A DNA stretch of 64,000 nt from Ochrobactrum sp. Q0168 (GTDB lineage: Bacteria; Pseudomonadota; Alphaproteobacteria; Rhizobiales; Rhizobiaceae): contig NZ_JAELXQ010000009.1 in assembly GCF_016427605.1 (NCBI RefSeq), forward strand, positions 62,001-126,000, given 5' to 3'. The notes below the pieces were generated by a model, which did not search any database, was not told where the DNA came from, and saw only the letters and a list, made by a program, of their open reading frames with translations. Positions 19,612-27,715 of the stretch are shown here, piece after piece. The translations under genes and the position numbers were made by a program. Within the stretch, counting starts at the first letter, position 1. The number at the start of each line of letters is the position of its first letter.

Positions 19612-20301
19612 CTATTCAACGATCAGTGTGCGCAAAAGATCCTGCGTATCGCGTATATCGGAAACCATAGCCTCGCGGGCGCGGCCAGCGTCACGCGACT
19701 TCATCGCCGCGACGATGCGGTGGTGATTCCGCGTATAAGCCTTGTCGCCCTCCGCCTTCATGCGCGGCTGCACATAGGCCGACAACATCCGCATATACGG
19801 GCCATATCGCAACCATAGCGTGTCTATCAGCTGCATGAGAACTTCCGAATGGGACGCTTTATAAATCAGATAATGAAATTCGCGGTTGCGATCGAGCATG
19901 GCGTAAACCTGCTCTTCACCAGCGCAAGCTTCGTGCAAGACGATATTGGCTTCAAGCGCGTCGATTTCTTCAGCGGTGATCGCCTGCGCAGCCAATTCGG
20001 TTGCAAGGCCTTCTACCGTGGCCCTTGCGCGGCACAAATCATCCAACCGCGCGACGCTCACTGGCGGCACCCGCGCCGAACCGTTACGGGCCACTTCGAG
20101 AGCATTCTCCGCCGCAAGCCGCCGCAACGCCTCGCGCACGGGCATATGGCTGGTATCGAATGTCTGCGACAAAGATGCGATGGTCAGCACCTGACCGGGA
20201 TCGAAACGGCCAATCAGCAGCGCCTCTCGCAACTGTAGGTAGACGGCATCCTGTACGGTCACTCGGCTGGAAACGGGACCAAATCCTTCATCGAGCGACA
20301 A
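19612..20301 (-). CDS. GntR-family (FCD) transcriptional regulator
   Basis: About 229 residues. The start is placed at TTG 20301, because AAGGAG is 8 nt upstream; another TTG at 20328 would add nine residues but lacks that spacing. The N-terminal winged helix (VYLQLREALLIGRFDPGQVLTIASLSQTF, then SHMPVREALRRLAAENALEV) is diagnostic of GntR. The all-helical C-terminal FCD ligand domain follows, with metal-type residues (ANIVLHEAC, HYLIYKASHSEVL, and NHHRIVAAM). It is divergent from the class I aminotransferase (20476) and upstream of the PLP/ABC operon in the same direction. The repeated TTTGATCAAA palindrome near both units is its likely operator. The ligand is probably an amino acid or its keto acid. 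Confidence 0.88.
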   Translation of the reverse strand: MSLDEGFGPVSSRVTVQDAVYLQLREALLIGRFDPGQVLTIASLSQTFDTSHMPVREALRRLAAENALEVARNGSARVPPVSVARLDDLCRARATVEGLATELAAQAITAEEIDALEANIVLHEACAGEEQVYAMLDRNREFHYLIYKASHSEVLMQLIDTLWLRYGPYMRMLSAYVQPRMKAEGDKAYTRNHHRIVAAMKSRDAGRAREAMVSDIRDTQDLLRTLIVE

Positions 20302-20384
20302 TAAGCAGACTCCTTGATTGGTTGGCAAACAACACTCTACTCAACTTTTGCATTTCGCAGAACCAAAAACAAGCCGATATATCA

Positions 20385-20394
20385 TTTGATCAAA
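20385..20394. promoter_or_regulatory. Candidate GntR operator, TTTGATCAAA
   Basis: A perfect 10-bp palindrome in the 174-bp divergent promoter region, 84 bp from the GntR start and 82 bp from the aminotransferase start. It is the same core as the 19444-19455 site. Two copies at the only two promoter regions of the locus argue for a common operator. Confidence 0.55.
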
Positions 20395-20475
20395 CGCTCA
20401 AATTTCAGTAAGGAAGGAGTATCGCAGCCCCGAGGCATAATCTGGGCAAATACAGACCAACAGAGGAATGATCAG

Positions 20476-21645
20476 ATGGCACGTTTTGCGCGGCGGATTA
20501 CGCAAACCTCTCCTAAGAGCTTCGGTATGTTCCAGAAGGCCGTAGCACTGGCATCCTCCGGCGTTGATCTCATTCATCTCGAATTGGGCCGACCTTTCCA
20601 CGACACACCGGCGCATATTAAGGATGCCGCGATCAAGGCCTTGCGTGACGGTCACGTGCATTACAGCGACATGCGCGGTGAAGCGCAACTGCGCCAAGCC
20701 TTGAAGACAAAACTCGCCGACTCCAACAAAATCGACGTGAGCGCCGACGAAATTCTCATGGTCAATGGTCTCACCCAGGCATCATTCGTCGCTTTCATGG
20801 CTCTCCTTGATGAGGGCGACGAGGCGATCCTGCTGGAACCTTACTATCCGCAGCATATCAACAAGATAGAGATGACTGGTGCCCGCGTGGTGCTAGCGCC
20901 GCTCGATCCCGAGACGAATTTCAGCATCAACCGCGAATTGATCGAGCCACTGATAACGCCGCAGACCCGGATGATCGTGCTGGTCAATCCCTCCAACCCG
21001 ACGGGGCGGGTTTATAGCCGCGCCGAACTGGAAATCCTGGCGGAACTGGCCATTCAACATGACCTAGTTATCGTCTCGGACGAAGTCTACGAGCAGATTC
21101 TGTTTGACGGCGCGGAACATATCTCCATCGCCGCATTGCCGGGCATGAAGGAACGCACGATTTCGATGTTCGCCTTCACCAAAGCTTATGCGATGGATGG
21201 TTGGCGGCTTGGCTATCTTGTCGCCGATGCGTCAATGATGCCGGCTTTCCTCAAGTTGACAGCCAACGAGATCACCCACGTCAACACCTTCATTCAATAT
21301 GGCGCTCTGGCGGCTGTTACCGGCGCGGCGGCTATTCTTGACGAGATGGTCGCCGACGACCGCCGCAAGCGTGACCTCGTTGTCAGCCGCCTCAATCAGA
21401 TGCCGGGCGTGACCTGCGAGAGCCCGCAGGGCACGATCTACGCCTTTCCAGACATCAGTGGCACTGGCCTTACCTCCCAAAAGGCGGCGGACATGATCCT
21501 TGAACAAGTCGGCGTCGTTGTGGAAGCGGGTGGCTTTTATGGCAAATCGGGTGACAACCACCTGCGGGTGTGCTTCGGCTCCGAAAGCTACGAACGGCTC
21601 GAACAGGCAATGGACCGGCTCAGCACATTCTTCAACGGGCTCTGA
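20476..21645 (+). CDS. Class I/II PLP-dependent aminotransferase
   Basis: 389 residues from the ATG at 20476, supported by AGAGGA 8 nt upstream. The frame to 20314 would add 54 residues of unlikely sequence. Motifs of the aspartate-aminotransferase superfamily are clear: VNPSNPTGRV, the cofactor aspartate in VIVSDEVYEQI, the Schiff-base lysine in FAFTKAYAMDGWRLGYLV, and the carboxylate-binding arginine in NHLRVCFG. In the usual SFSKxxxMTGWRLGY motif the Thr is replaced by Asp here. It is divergent from and probably controlled by the GntR regulator, and likely transaminates the amino acid imported by the neighbouring ABC system. Substrate is not determined. Confidence 0.88.
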   Translation: MARFARRITQTSPKSFGMFQKAVALASSGVDLIHLELGRPFHDTPAHIKDAAIKALRDGHVHYSDMRGEAQLRQALKTKLADSNKIDVSADEILMVNGLTQASFVAFMALLDEGDEAILLEPYYPQHINKIEMTGARVVLAPLDPETNFSINRELIEPLITPQTRMIVLVNPSNPTGRVYSRAELEILAELAIQHDLVIVSDEVYEQILFDGAEHISIAALPGMKERTISMFAFTKAYAMDGWRLGYLVADASMMPAFLKLTANEITHVNTFIQYGALAAVTGAAAILDEMVADDRRKRDLVVSRLNQMPGVTCESPQGTIYAFPDISGTGLTSQKAADMILEQVGVVVEAGGFYGKSGDNHLRVCFGSESYERLEQAMDRLSTFFNGL

Positions 21646-21824
21646 GTGCACCGATCTCCCAGCTGGTTGATGGCCATAGTACTTATTTCCGGTCAATATT
21701 TCTCGTGCTTATCTGACTGGCAGCAGGCTTCCCTCATCCAAGCAAGCATGATGTTGGCTGAATAAGTATTTTGGGTGGCGTTCCTTAACCGGTTTTTGCT
21801 GAGCGCTGTGATAATCAAGGAGCA

Positions 21825-22174
21825 TGACCGAAGCCCAGCATGTTCACTTCAAAAGCCATTGTTTTCCTGCAGAAATCATCGCGCATGCGGTGTGGCTTTA
21901 TTATCGGTTTCCGCTCAGCTTTCGCGACGCCGAAGACCTGCTTGCGGAGCGCGGCATGGCGGTTTTCGTTCCAGATTGTGTCGGAATGGGCGGCGAAGTT
22001 CAGCCTCAACTTCGTCAGCGGTCCCGCGGTCAGTTCTCTGACAGATGGTATCTTTATGAGATGGTGGTTTCCATCAGGGGGAAGGAAATACGCGCTCTGG
22101 CGGGCCGTCGATGCCAATGGTTACGTTCTCGACGCCCTCCCGCAAACCGCTCGTTCTGACGCCAGCACAATGTA
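21825..22174 (+). mobile_element. IS6-family transposase remnant, frameshifted and truncated
   Basis: The frame starting at 21824 reads HFKSHCFPAEIIAHAVWLYY and FPLSFRDAEDLLAERG, the N-terminal helix-turn-helix region of IS6/IS26-type transposases. The continuation VSEWAAKFSLNFV and YALWRAVDANGYVLDAL lies in a second frame, and a third short segment (SDRWYLYEMVVSI) is back in the first. At least two frameshifts plus truncation near 22174 make it nonfunctional. No intact terminal repeat pair was identified. Confidence 0.75.
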
Positions 22175-22305
22175 GAGAGCATCTCCTTGTCGATCCCCAT
22201 GCCTGAAATTCACGCCGATCCCGTTAAGGCGACGCCGCTATGCCCCGTCCGCACCATCACCTTTATGGTCTTAGACTTTAACGCGGTCTATCAGCGCAGC
22301 CACAA

Positions 22306-22878
22306 TCATGGCTCGAGAGCACGGAACAGCTCCAATAACCCAGCTTTCAGTGTAGCGACATCATCGTCTTCAGCGCGCAACGCTATTTCGTTCATTGCAC
22401 CGTTGAGAAGCACAGCCAGTGCTTTGGGGCCAGCCGAGAAGCGGATAGCACCTTCGCTAATCGCCTCCTCGACGCCGATCCTTAGAAGATCAAAGGAAAG
22501 TTCGCGGTCAAGCATCTCCCAGCGCTCGCGTCCGAGCACACCTGGTGCATCGATAACGAGTATACGACGGTTTTCCGGTCGGACCATAAAGTCGATCCAA
22601 GCGGTCGAACCTTTTTCCAACGCCTCGATAGAATTGGCCACATCTTTCGTAGCGATTTGGATCGCTTCTGCCGCTCCGGCGGCAAGGTCACGGCACACGG
22701 CTTCAAACAAATCGGTCTTGTCTCGATAATGATGATAGAGCGCGCCGCGTGTCACCCCCGCACCGGCTATGATCGCGTCCGTGCTGGTTTGAGCGTAACC
22801 GTCCCGGGCGAACAATGTCCGCGCGGCCGTAATCAACCGCCCTTTCGTTTGGATCGTACGCAACGCGTTCTTGGTCAT
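22306..22878 (-). CDS. TetR-family transcriptional repressor
   Basis: 190 residues. The N-terminal helix-turn-helix is standard (GRLITAARTLFARDGYAQTSTDAIIAGAGVTRGALYHHYRDKTDLF, residues about 13-58), followed by a helical ligand domain. It is divergent from the VOC-family gene at 22979, with a long inverted repeat in the 100-bp intergenic region. Local repression of itself and of the VOC gene is the natural reading. The ligand is unknown. Confidence 0.92.
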   Translation of the reverse strand: MTKNALRTIQTKGRLITAARTLFARDGYAQTSTDAIIAGAGVTRGALYHHYRDKTDLFEAVCRDLAAGAAEAIQIATKDVANSIEALEKGSTAWIDFMVRPENRRILVIDAPGVLGRERWEMLDRELSFDLLRIGVEEAISEGAIRFSAGPKALAVLLNGAMNEIALRAEDDDVATLKAGLLELFRALEP

Positions 22879-22900
22879 AATTGCCTTTCCTTGAATATTG

Positions 22901-22954
22901 ACAAACAGTCTGTATGTTTATAGCGTATTTTAAACATACAGATAATCTGTTTGT
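22901..22954. promoter_or_regulatory. Long inverted repeat, likely TetR operator
   Basis: The left arm ACAAACAGTCTGTATGTTTA (22901-22920) is the reverse complement of TAAACATACAGA plus CTGTTTGT in the right arm (22931-22954), with a 4-nt TAAT insertion between the two right-hand segments. Two overlapping smaller palindromic elements can be drawn, as is common where two TetR dimers bind. It lies between the divergent TetR and VOC genes. Confidence 0.7.
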
Positions 22955-22978
22955 TTAAACCTGACAAGGAGGCCCGTC

Positions 22979-23389
22979 ATGCGATTTTCCGATCGCTACC
23001 CGATAATCGTTACCACCAAAAAAGACGAAGCCCGCGACTTCTGGCTTAAGTATCTGCAGTTTGAGGTAACTTTCGATAGTCAATGGTTCTGCCTGCTTGC
23101 TGCAGAAAACGGCAGTGCTTCGATTGCCTTCATGACACCAGATCATCCTTCGTCACCACCTGGTCCCGAAACCTTCGGCGGAACTGGCCTGTGCTTCGAG
23201 ATGGAAGTTGCCGACGCTAAGGCTGCTCACGACGAACTGATAGGAAGGGGATTACCCGTTACCTACCCGCTCACTGAAGAACTGTTCGGCCAACGCCGCT
23301 TTGGATTTGAAGACCCCTCGGGCCTATGGATCGACATTGTCGAGCAGATCGAGCCGCAAATCGGCTTCTGGGACAAATACATGGTGTGA
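22979..23389 (+). CDS. VOC-family (glyoxalase/bleomycin-resistance-like) protein
   Basis: 136 residues, about the usual length for a single two-module VOC protein. Pattern: RYPIIVTTKKDEARDFWLKYLQFEV (first beta-alpha-beta-beta-beta unit) and GTGLCFEMEVADAKAAHDELIGRGL, then RRFGFEDPSGLWIDIVEQ with the metal-type Glu of the second unit. The first-module metal ligand is not obvious. The gene has AAGGAGG about 5 nt before its ATG and is controlled from the TetR-type operator region. It may bind or detoxify a small molecule; no specific substrate can be stated. Confidence 0.88.
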   Translation: MRFSDRYPIIVTTKKDEARDFWLKYLQFEVTFDSQWFCLLAAENGSASIAFMTPDHPSSPPGPETFGGTGLCFEMEVADAKAAHDELIGRGLPVTYPLTEELFGQRRFGFEDPSGLWIDIVEQIEPQIGFWDKYMV

Positions 23390-23837
23390 TGTGTCCCATT
23401 ATTTCTATATTGTTCTGCCCTCCTTACGTGAGGCTTTGTACCCAACGAACACCACAACAAAGCTTGAAAGGATGTAAACAACCATCTCTCAGGGTCTATC
23501 GGAGTCTACCTGCCGGGTAAATCAGACCGGACGTTCAAGCTCTGTGAGGACACCTTTGAGTGACAACTCATGCCTATTCTAAATATTCTTGGACCGAACG
23601 AAGATTAGAAGGGATCGCTGATCCAATCTTCAAATGATTAACGTATTTCGTGTGATAAAAACCGCTTCGTCTTTTTCGATCTGATAAATAGTAAGACGAG
23701 CTTCAACCGGTGAATCAGAACAGGAGGAGAGATTTCGTCACGTTCTCGTGCCATTTATGGATTCTTAGCACTAGGCGTTTAGTCCCAGCATGTGATGGCG
23801 TAGAATTGTCAGCGACACAGCGGAGGGGGCTATGGCT
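23390..23837. other. Intergenic region with no gene seen
   Basis: AT-rich, with only short frames lacking recognisable products. It leads into the livM relic at 23838. Confidence 0.45.
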
Positions 23838-24097
23838 CAAATTTTCCACGGCAGCGCCAAGACCACGCAGGCCATACGATTCCAGGAAGACAAAGGATTC
23901 GGGCGAGACGAAGCTCTAACGAACGGCAATAAAGGAGCCTGCGAAGCCGTCGAACATGGCGCCAATTGCAAAGGCCGTCAGCTTGGTCGTCACAGTGTTG
24001 ATGCCAAGTGAGCGGCTGGCAATCTCGTCCGCGCGTAACGCTTCCCACGCACGCCCGATCGGCATGCAGCGCAGGCGGATCTTGATCCAGGCTGTTA
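23838..24097 (-). pseudogene. livM: Branched-chain amino-acid permease livM relic
   Basis: Reading the minus strand gives [40 protein letters not shown] and [14 protein letters not shown], a TAG stop, then SFVSPESFVFLESYG in the same frame. This is the strongly conserved cytoplasmic loop and following helix of LivM-type permeases, in which AARQGFVSPESF is usual, so the stop replaces a Gln codon. Both ends are missing: upstream sequence beyond 24097 and downstream sequence before 23838 do not continue the protein. It is a relic of a lost branched-chain amino-acid transporter. Confidence 0.8.
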
Positions 24098-24652
24098 CCT
24101 ACGCGGCTTCATCTTGATGGGGGCATGGTCATCTACAATTACATTCCGTATCGACTGGCGCTTGCTTCCTCCAATTTTGACCACAGCGCCGTCGGCGCGC
24201 TGGCGCTTTCTACGTATTCGGCTCTTGGAGCTTCGCCTATTTCGGGAAACCGTCGGGGAGCGGGGCGTCCGTCGGACTCTTTGGATGCCGTCGGCGATTT
24301 CGTTGGGCGGCGTCTCCGTTTTAGCGTTCGCACCAGCAACCTTGCTGGGCATGCAATTCGGTCGGTTGTAGCTCACGACGAACTGGAACAGAACTTTGCG
24401 CGATCACTTTCAGATCTTGCGCGTGCTTTGACCCCAGCACGCGTGATTGTCAGTCTGGAAAGTTTTCTGCGAAGCCTAAGCGGATGAATTATTGTCTGTT
24501 AATTTACGCGCCTGAAAGCCAAGCATAAACTGTGCTTACCACGCCGCAGCTTATGCTTTTTTATCTAGAAAAGTGTCTATTAATCATTAGAACCGCGGTG
24601 CGTTACTTACCGCGGCTCTATATGTTGATGTTTCAGACAGGTGATGAAAGCT
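24098..24652. other. Intergenic region, possibly degenerate coding DNA
   Basis: Overlapping frames run through 24114-24487 on the plus strand. One, 24125-24487 (120 codons, ending SLESFLRSLSG), has plausible codon use but no ribosome binding site and no recognisable family. Other frames show membrane-like stretches (ISLGGVSVLAFAPATLLG), so a frameshifted relic is possible. I do not call a gene. Confidence 0.3.
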
Positions 24653-26092
24653 TTATTTTACCTCTTCGAAGTCGGCAGGCTTCCAACTTCCATCGAACGC
24701 AGGTTTGTCGGGCCCATAGATGCGGATATAGGCAAACCAGCCACGACCGGGTACAGTCTTGATCCAGCGTCCTTCCTGACCAACTGGCGCATTTGGCCCG
24801 AAGTATAGTTCGGTCGGTTCGCTTTTGCTTACATCTTTCAACTCAAAAAGTGAGCGGAGAGCCGCCTTGCCCTGATCAGTTTGCACCTCCGAACGGGTCT
24901 GCGCATCATAGGCCGTCACAGACCAGAAGAGCTTGCCGGGGACGGGTTGCGGGATCGAGAGCTTATAGGTTTTACCGCCGTCGAGCCAAGCGCCAGCGCC
25001 GTCACGAGCGCCAAGCCAATAAAGCGACCCCGCGCCAGCCGTACGCCGGAACATGGCGGGAGATGTCACAATAGCTTGGGCAAACCAGCGGTCGCGCGCT
25101 TCCAGATCGATCCCCGCCGGCGTTTCAAACTGGGCGCTTCCAGGAACAAGCCCAACCCATTCCCACTTGCGGTCAGGCCAGGCAAGCTTGTCAGTACGCG
25201 CTGTGTCGAAGGCAGAAACCAGCATCTGGTCGCGCCCTTGACGTGCGGCCTTCTCCAAAATTGTCTTCATTCGGTCGTCCGGTTTGAACTCTTTGCCCTT
25301 TTCAATGCCAACCGCCTGAAGCAGGCCGTACATGGGTTCAAACTTCGCGACAATCGGCTCTTGTTGGATAATATCGTTCAGCTTCTGCCAGAATTGGATA
25401 TTGTCCTCCCATTTGAGAGAAGTGCTGTCCAAATCCATATTGGTCGTATCAACAAATTTGAGGCGCTGCTTCGGATTGGCTAAAGGATAAATCTTGATTG
25501 CTTCAAGAGCCTTGAGCGCCTTGTCCTGATCGCCTCCGACAGGCAGCGCCCGTACGGCAAGCAAGTTTTTGTAGGTCTGTGTCTTGCCGACGAAATATCC
25601 TTTGGGAATTTTGCCCTTATAATCAGGCCCGACGATCAAATGCTTGCCGCCCTTTCCGGCATCGGGACCGGGAATACCCATGTCGAGTACCCAGCTTTGA
25701 TTGTGATCGTTGACGAGACCGATATAAGCACCTGTTGGAAGCTCTACCACCATCGGCCCCTTGGATACATCGAGTGTCGCGGAGCCATATGGCGTATCGG
25801 AATTCAGCGTAAAGCCGACCTGGCGCGGTCCCGCAGCAGCGCCACCATAGGCGGCATTGTCCTCAATCCCGACGGCGCGATTACCATTGAAAATACCCTC
25901 GATGGAAACGGTTGGGTACCAGAAGCGATAGGCTACCAATGCGCGCTGCAAGTCGGCATCGTCTTGCGCGCGCTTGCTCGCCTCTGCTGTTGGATATCCA
26001 TTTTCGAATTTATATGTGACTGCATCCTGCGCGAACGCGGCGGATGAGAGCGACACAGCCAGAAAGGCTGCCATAACGATGCGGTTCTTCAT
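24653..26092 (-). CDS. Exported DUF1254/DUF1214 protein, paralogue 1
   Basis: 479 residues with a signal peptide (MKNRIVMAAFLAVSLSSAAFAQ). The N-terminal DUF1254-type domain is marked by AYRFWYPTVSIEGI and FTLNSDTPYGSATLDVSKGPMVVELP; the C-terminal DUF1214-type domain by KLFWSVTAYDAQTRSEVQTDQ, then YFGPNAPVGQEGRWIKTVPGRGWFAYIRIYGP. These two domains are typically fused in secreted proteins of unknown activity. It is the last of three minus-strand paralogues; 31 nt separate it from the next one upstream. Function is not known. Confidence 0.9.
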   Translation of the reverse strand: MKNRIVMAAFLAVSLSSAAFAQDAVTYKFENGYPTAEASKRAQDDADLQRALVAYRFWYPTVSIEGIFNGNRAVGIEDNAAYGGAAAGPRQVGFTLNSDTPYGSATLDVSKGPMVVELPTGAYIGLVNDHNQSWVLDMGIPGPDAGKGGKHLIVGPDYKGKIPKGYFVGKTQTYKNLLAVRALPVGGDQDKALKALEAIKIYPLANPKQRLKFVDTTNMDLDSTSLKWEDNIQFWQKLNDIIQQEPIVAKFEPMYGLLQAVGIEKGKEFKPDDRMKTILEKAARQGRDQMLVSAFDTARTDKLAWPDRKWEWVGLVPGSAQFETPAGIDLEARDRWFAQAIVTSPAMFRRTAGAGSLYWLGARDGAGAWLDGGKTYKLSIPQPVPGKLFWSVTAYDAQTRSEVQTDQGKAALRSLFELKDVSKSEPTELYFGPNAPVGQEGRWIKTVPGRGWFAYIRIYGPDKPAFDGSWKPADFEEVK

Positions 26093-26123
26093 CTTCTTCT
26101 CCAGGGTTCGGTGTAATGGAGGT

Positions 26124-27617
26124 TCACTTCACTTCGGCGAAATCCTCAAGTTTCCACGATTTATCGAACCACGGCCCAAGCGGACCGTAGAGACGGAAAA
26201 TCGTGAACCATGATTTACCGGGTATTGTCTGAATCCAGTTTGTGGTGTCGGCGGGCTGCTCAGGCGAGAAGACGATATCGGTGGAACCATCAGCATTCTT
26301 CTTGAGGTTCTTCTCACTCGACAAGCTCGGAAACTGCTGGTCCGTCTGCAGCATGGAGCGGGTCTGGGTGTCGTAAACCACGACTGACCAAAAATCCTTG
26401 GCCGGTACATTTGCCGGAACGTGTAGGCGATAGGCTTTGCCACCATCAAAAGGATTTCCATCCTTGTCGAAGTTTGCTGCAGCATATTGGGAACCTATCC
26501 CCGGCATCGCTACAGCCATAGCAGGCGTGTTGATCGTTGCAGCGTAATAGAAGAGCGTGCGGGCATCGAAGTTTCGTGCGCCACTTTTGGTCATCCACTC
26601 ATAGCTGCCGCCAATGAATGGTGTTGTCCATTTACGGTCCGGATAGATCATCACAGCGGGATCACGAGGACGAAAGTCTATGTTTCGGGCCGCCGCATTG
26701 CCAACCGCAACTGAATCCTCAAGAATTTTCTTCAGTCTGGCGTCAGGGGCGAATGGCTTCCCCTTCTCCATGCCAATGGCGGCGAAGATGCCAGTCATAT
26801 CAGGACCGTAAGCACCAGCAGGTTCTTCTTGTATGATCTGGTTGACCTCTTCGAAGAACTTGAAATTATTGGCATGGACAGTGTTCATGGCCCGGCCAGA
26901 CAGATCGATGAACTTCGTTTCAGGAGGCTTGTCGCGCTTCGCCCACGGATACGTCCGCAACTTAGCCTTGAGGCTCGCCACCCCCGGTGCTGGATCGCCG
27001 TCCTTCATGAACGCGCGCCCAAACAGAAGGTTACCGAAGGTTGGCGACTGGATCACGAAGTAGCCCTTCGGCTTCTCACCTTTCCAGCCTGGGGGGACGA
27101 AGAGATATTTCCCGCCCTTGCCCTTGTCAGGCCCGGCATTGCCAAGATCGGTCACATAACGGAACCAGAAGTCATTAATGACGCCGAGAATACCGGGCGG
27201 GCTTTCAACAACAACCGGTCCGTCCTTAAGGTCCATCCAGCTCCAGAAGTAGATCGTTTCGGTGTTAGGCGTGAGGAACAACGACTTTGAATCCATCAGC
27301 GTTTCAAAAACGCCGATCGTTCCGTGCTCAGCGCCAGCCTCACGCAGACCTGTGCGGATTGCCACCATTGAAGCACCGGGAATTCCATTGAGGAAAGCCT
27401 CAATGCCGCGACTGAAATCAAGCTGATCCCAGACCTTTTGCGCGGTCTCTTCAGTTGGCACGCCGTCGTTGAACTTAAGTGTTCCTATGCGCGTTTCTAC
27501 TGAATCTGGCGTTACGATCTCATCGGGTATCGGCGTCGTCATCTTGTAATCTTTGGCCAATGTCTGGCTTGATGTCAGACAGAGAATTGCCGTAGTAATC
27601 AGAAAGTACTTTCTCAT
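26124..27617 (-). CDS. Exported DUF1254/DUF1214 protein, paralogue 2
   Basis: 497 residues from the ATG at 27617, chosen because it begins directly with a signal peptide (MRKYFLITTAILCLTSSQTLAK) and has AGGA upstream; the frame to 27746 would add 43 residues. It has the same DUF1254 (TPNTETIYFWSWMDLKDGPVVVESP) and DUF1214 (KDFWSVVVYDTQTRSMLQTDQ, then NWIQTIPGKSWFTIFRLYGP) organisation as paralogue 1, and the central region has the conserved PKGYFVIQSPTFGNLL. The two proteins end almost identically (WKLEDFAEVK against WKPADFEEVK), showing relatively recent duplication. Confidence 0.9.
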   Translation of the reverse strand: MRKYFLITTAILCLTSSQTLAKDYKMTTPIPDEIVTPDSVETRIGTLKFNDGVPTEETAQKVWDQLDFSRGIEAFLNGIPGASMVAIRTGLREAGAEHGTIGVFETLMDSKSLFLTPNTETIYFWSWMDLKDGPVVVESPPGILGVINDFWFRYVTDLGNAGPDKGKGGKYLFVPPGWKGEKPKGYFVIQSPTFGNLLFGRAFMKDGDPAPGVASLKAKLRTYPWAKRDKPPETKFIDLSGRAMNTVHANNFKFFEEVNQIIQEEPAGAYGPDMTGIFAAIGMEKGKPFAPDARLKKILEDSVAVGNAAARNIDFRPRDPAVMIYPDRKWTTPFIGGSYEWMTKSGARNFDARTLFYYAATINTPAMAVAMPGIGSQYAAANFDKDGNPFDGGKAYRLHVPANVPAKDFWSVVVYDTQTRSMLQTDQQFPSLSSEKNLKKNADGSTDIVFSPEQPADTTNWIQTIPGKSWFTIFRLYGPLGPWFDKSWKLEDFAEVK

Positions 27618-27715
27618 GGCACGGTCCTGACAAGCTGTGGATGCAACGTTGAAATTCAGCCTATTAACGACAGTTTTTTTACCATCAAAGCCAATGTGCA
27701 GGCGGACACTCTTCT

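Noticed and set aside
24114-24487. Possible small protein genes on the plus strand
   Set aside because: Three frames overlap, none has a ribosome binding site, and no family is recognised; a degenerate relic is as likely.
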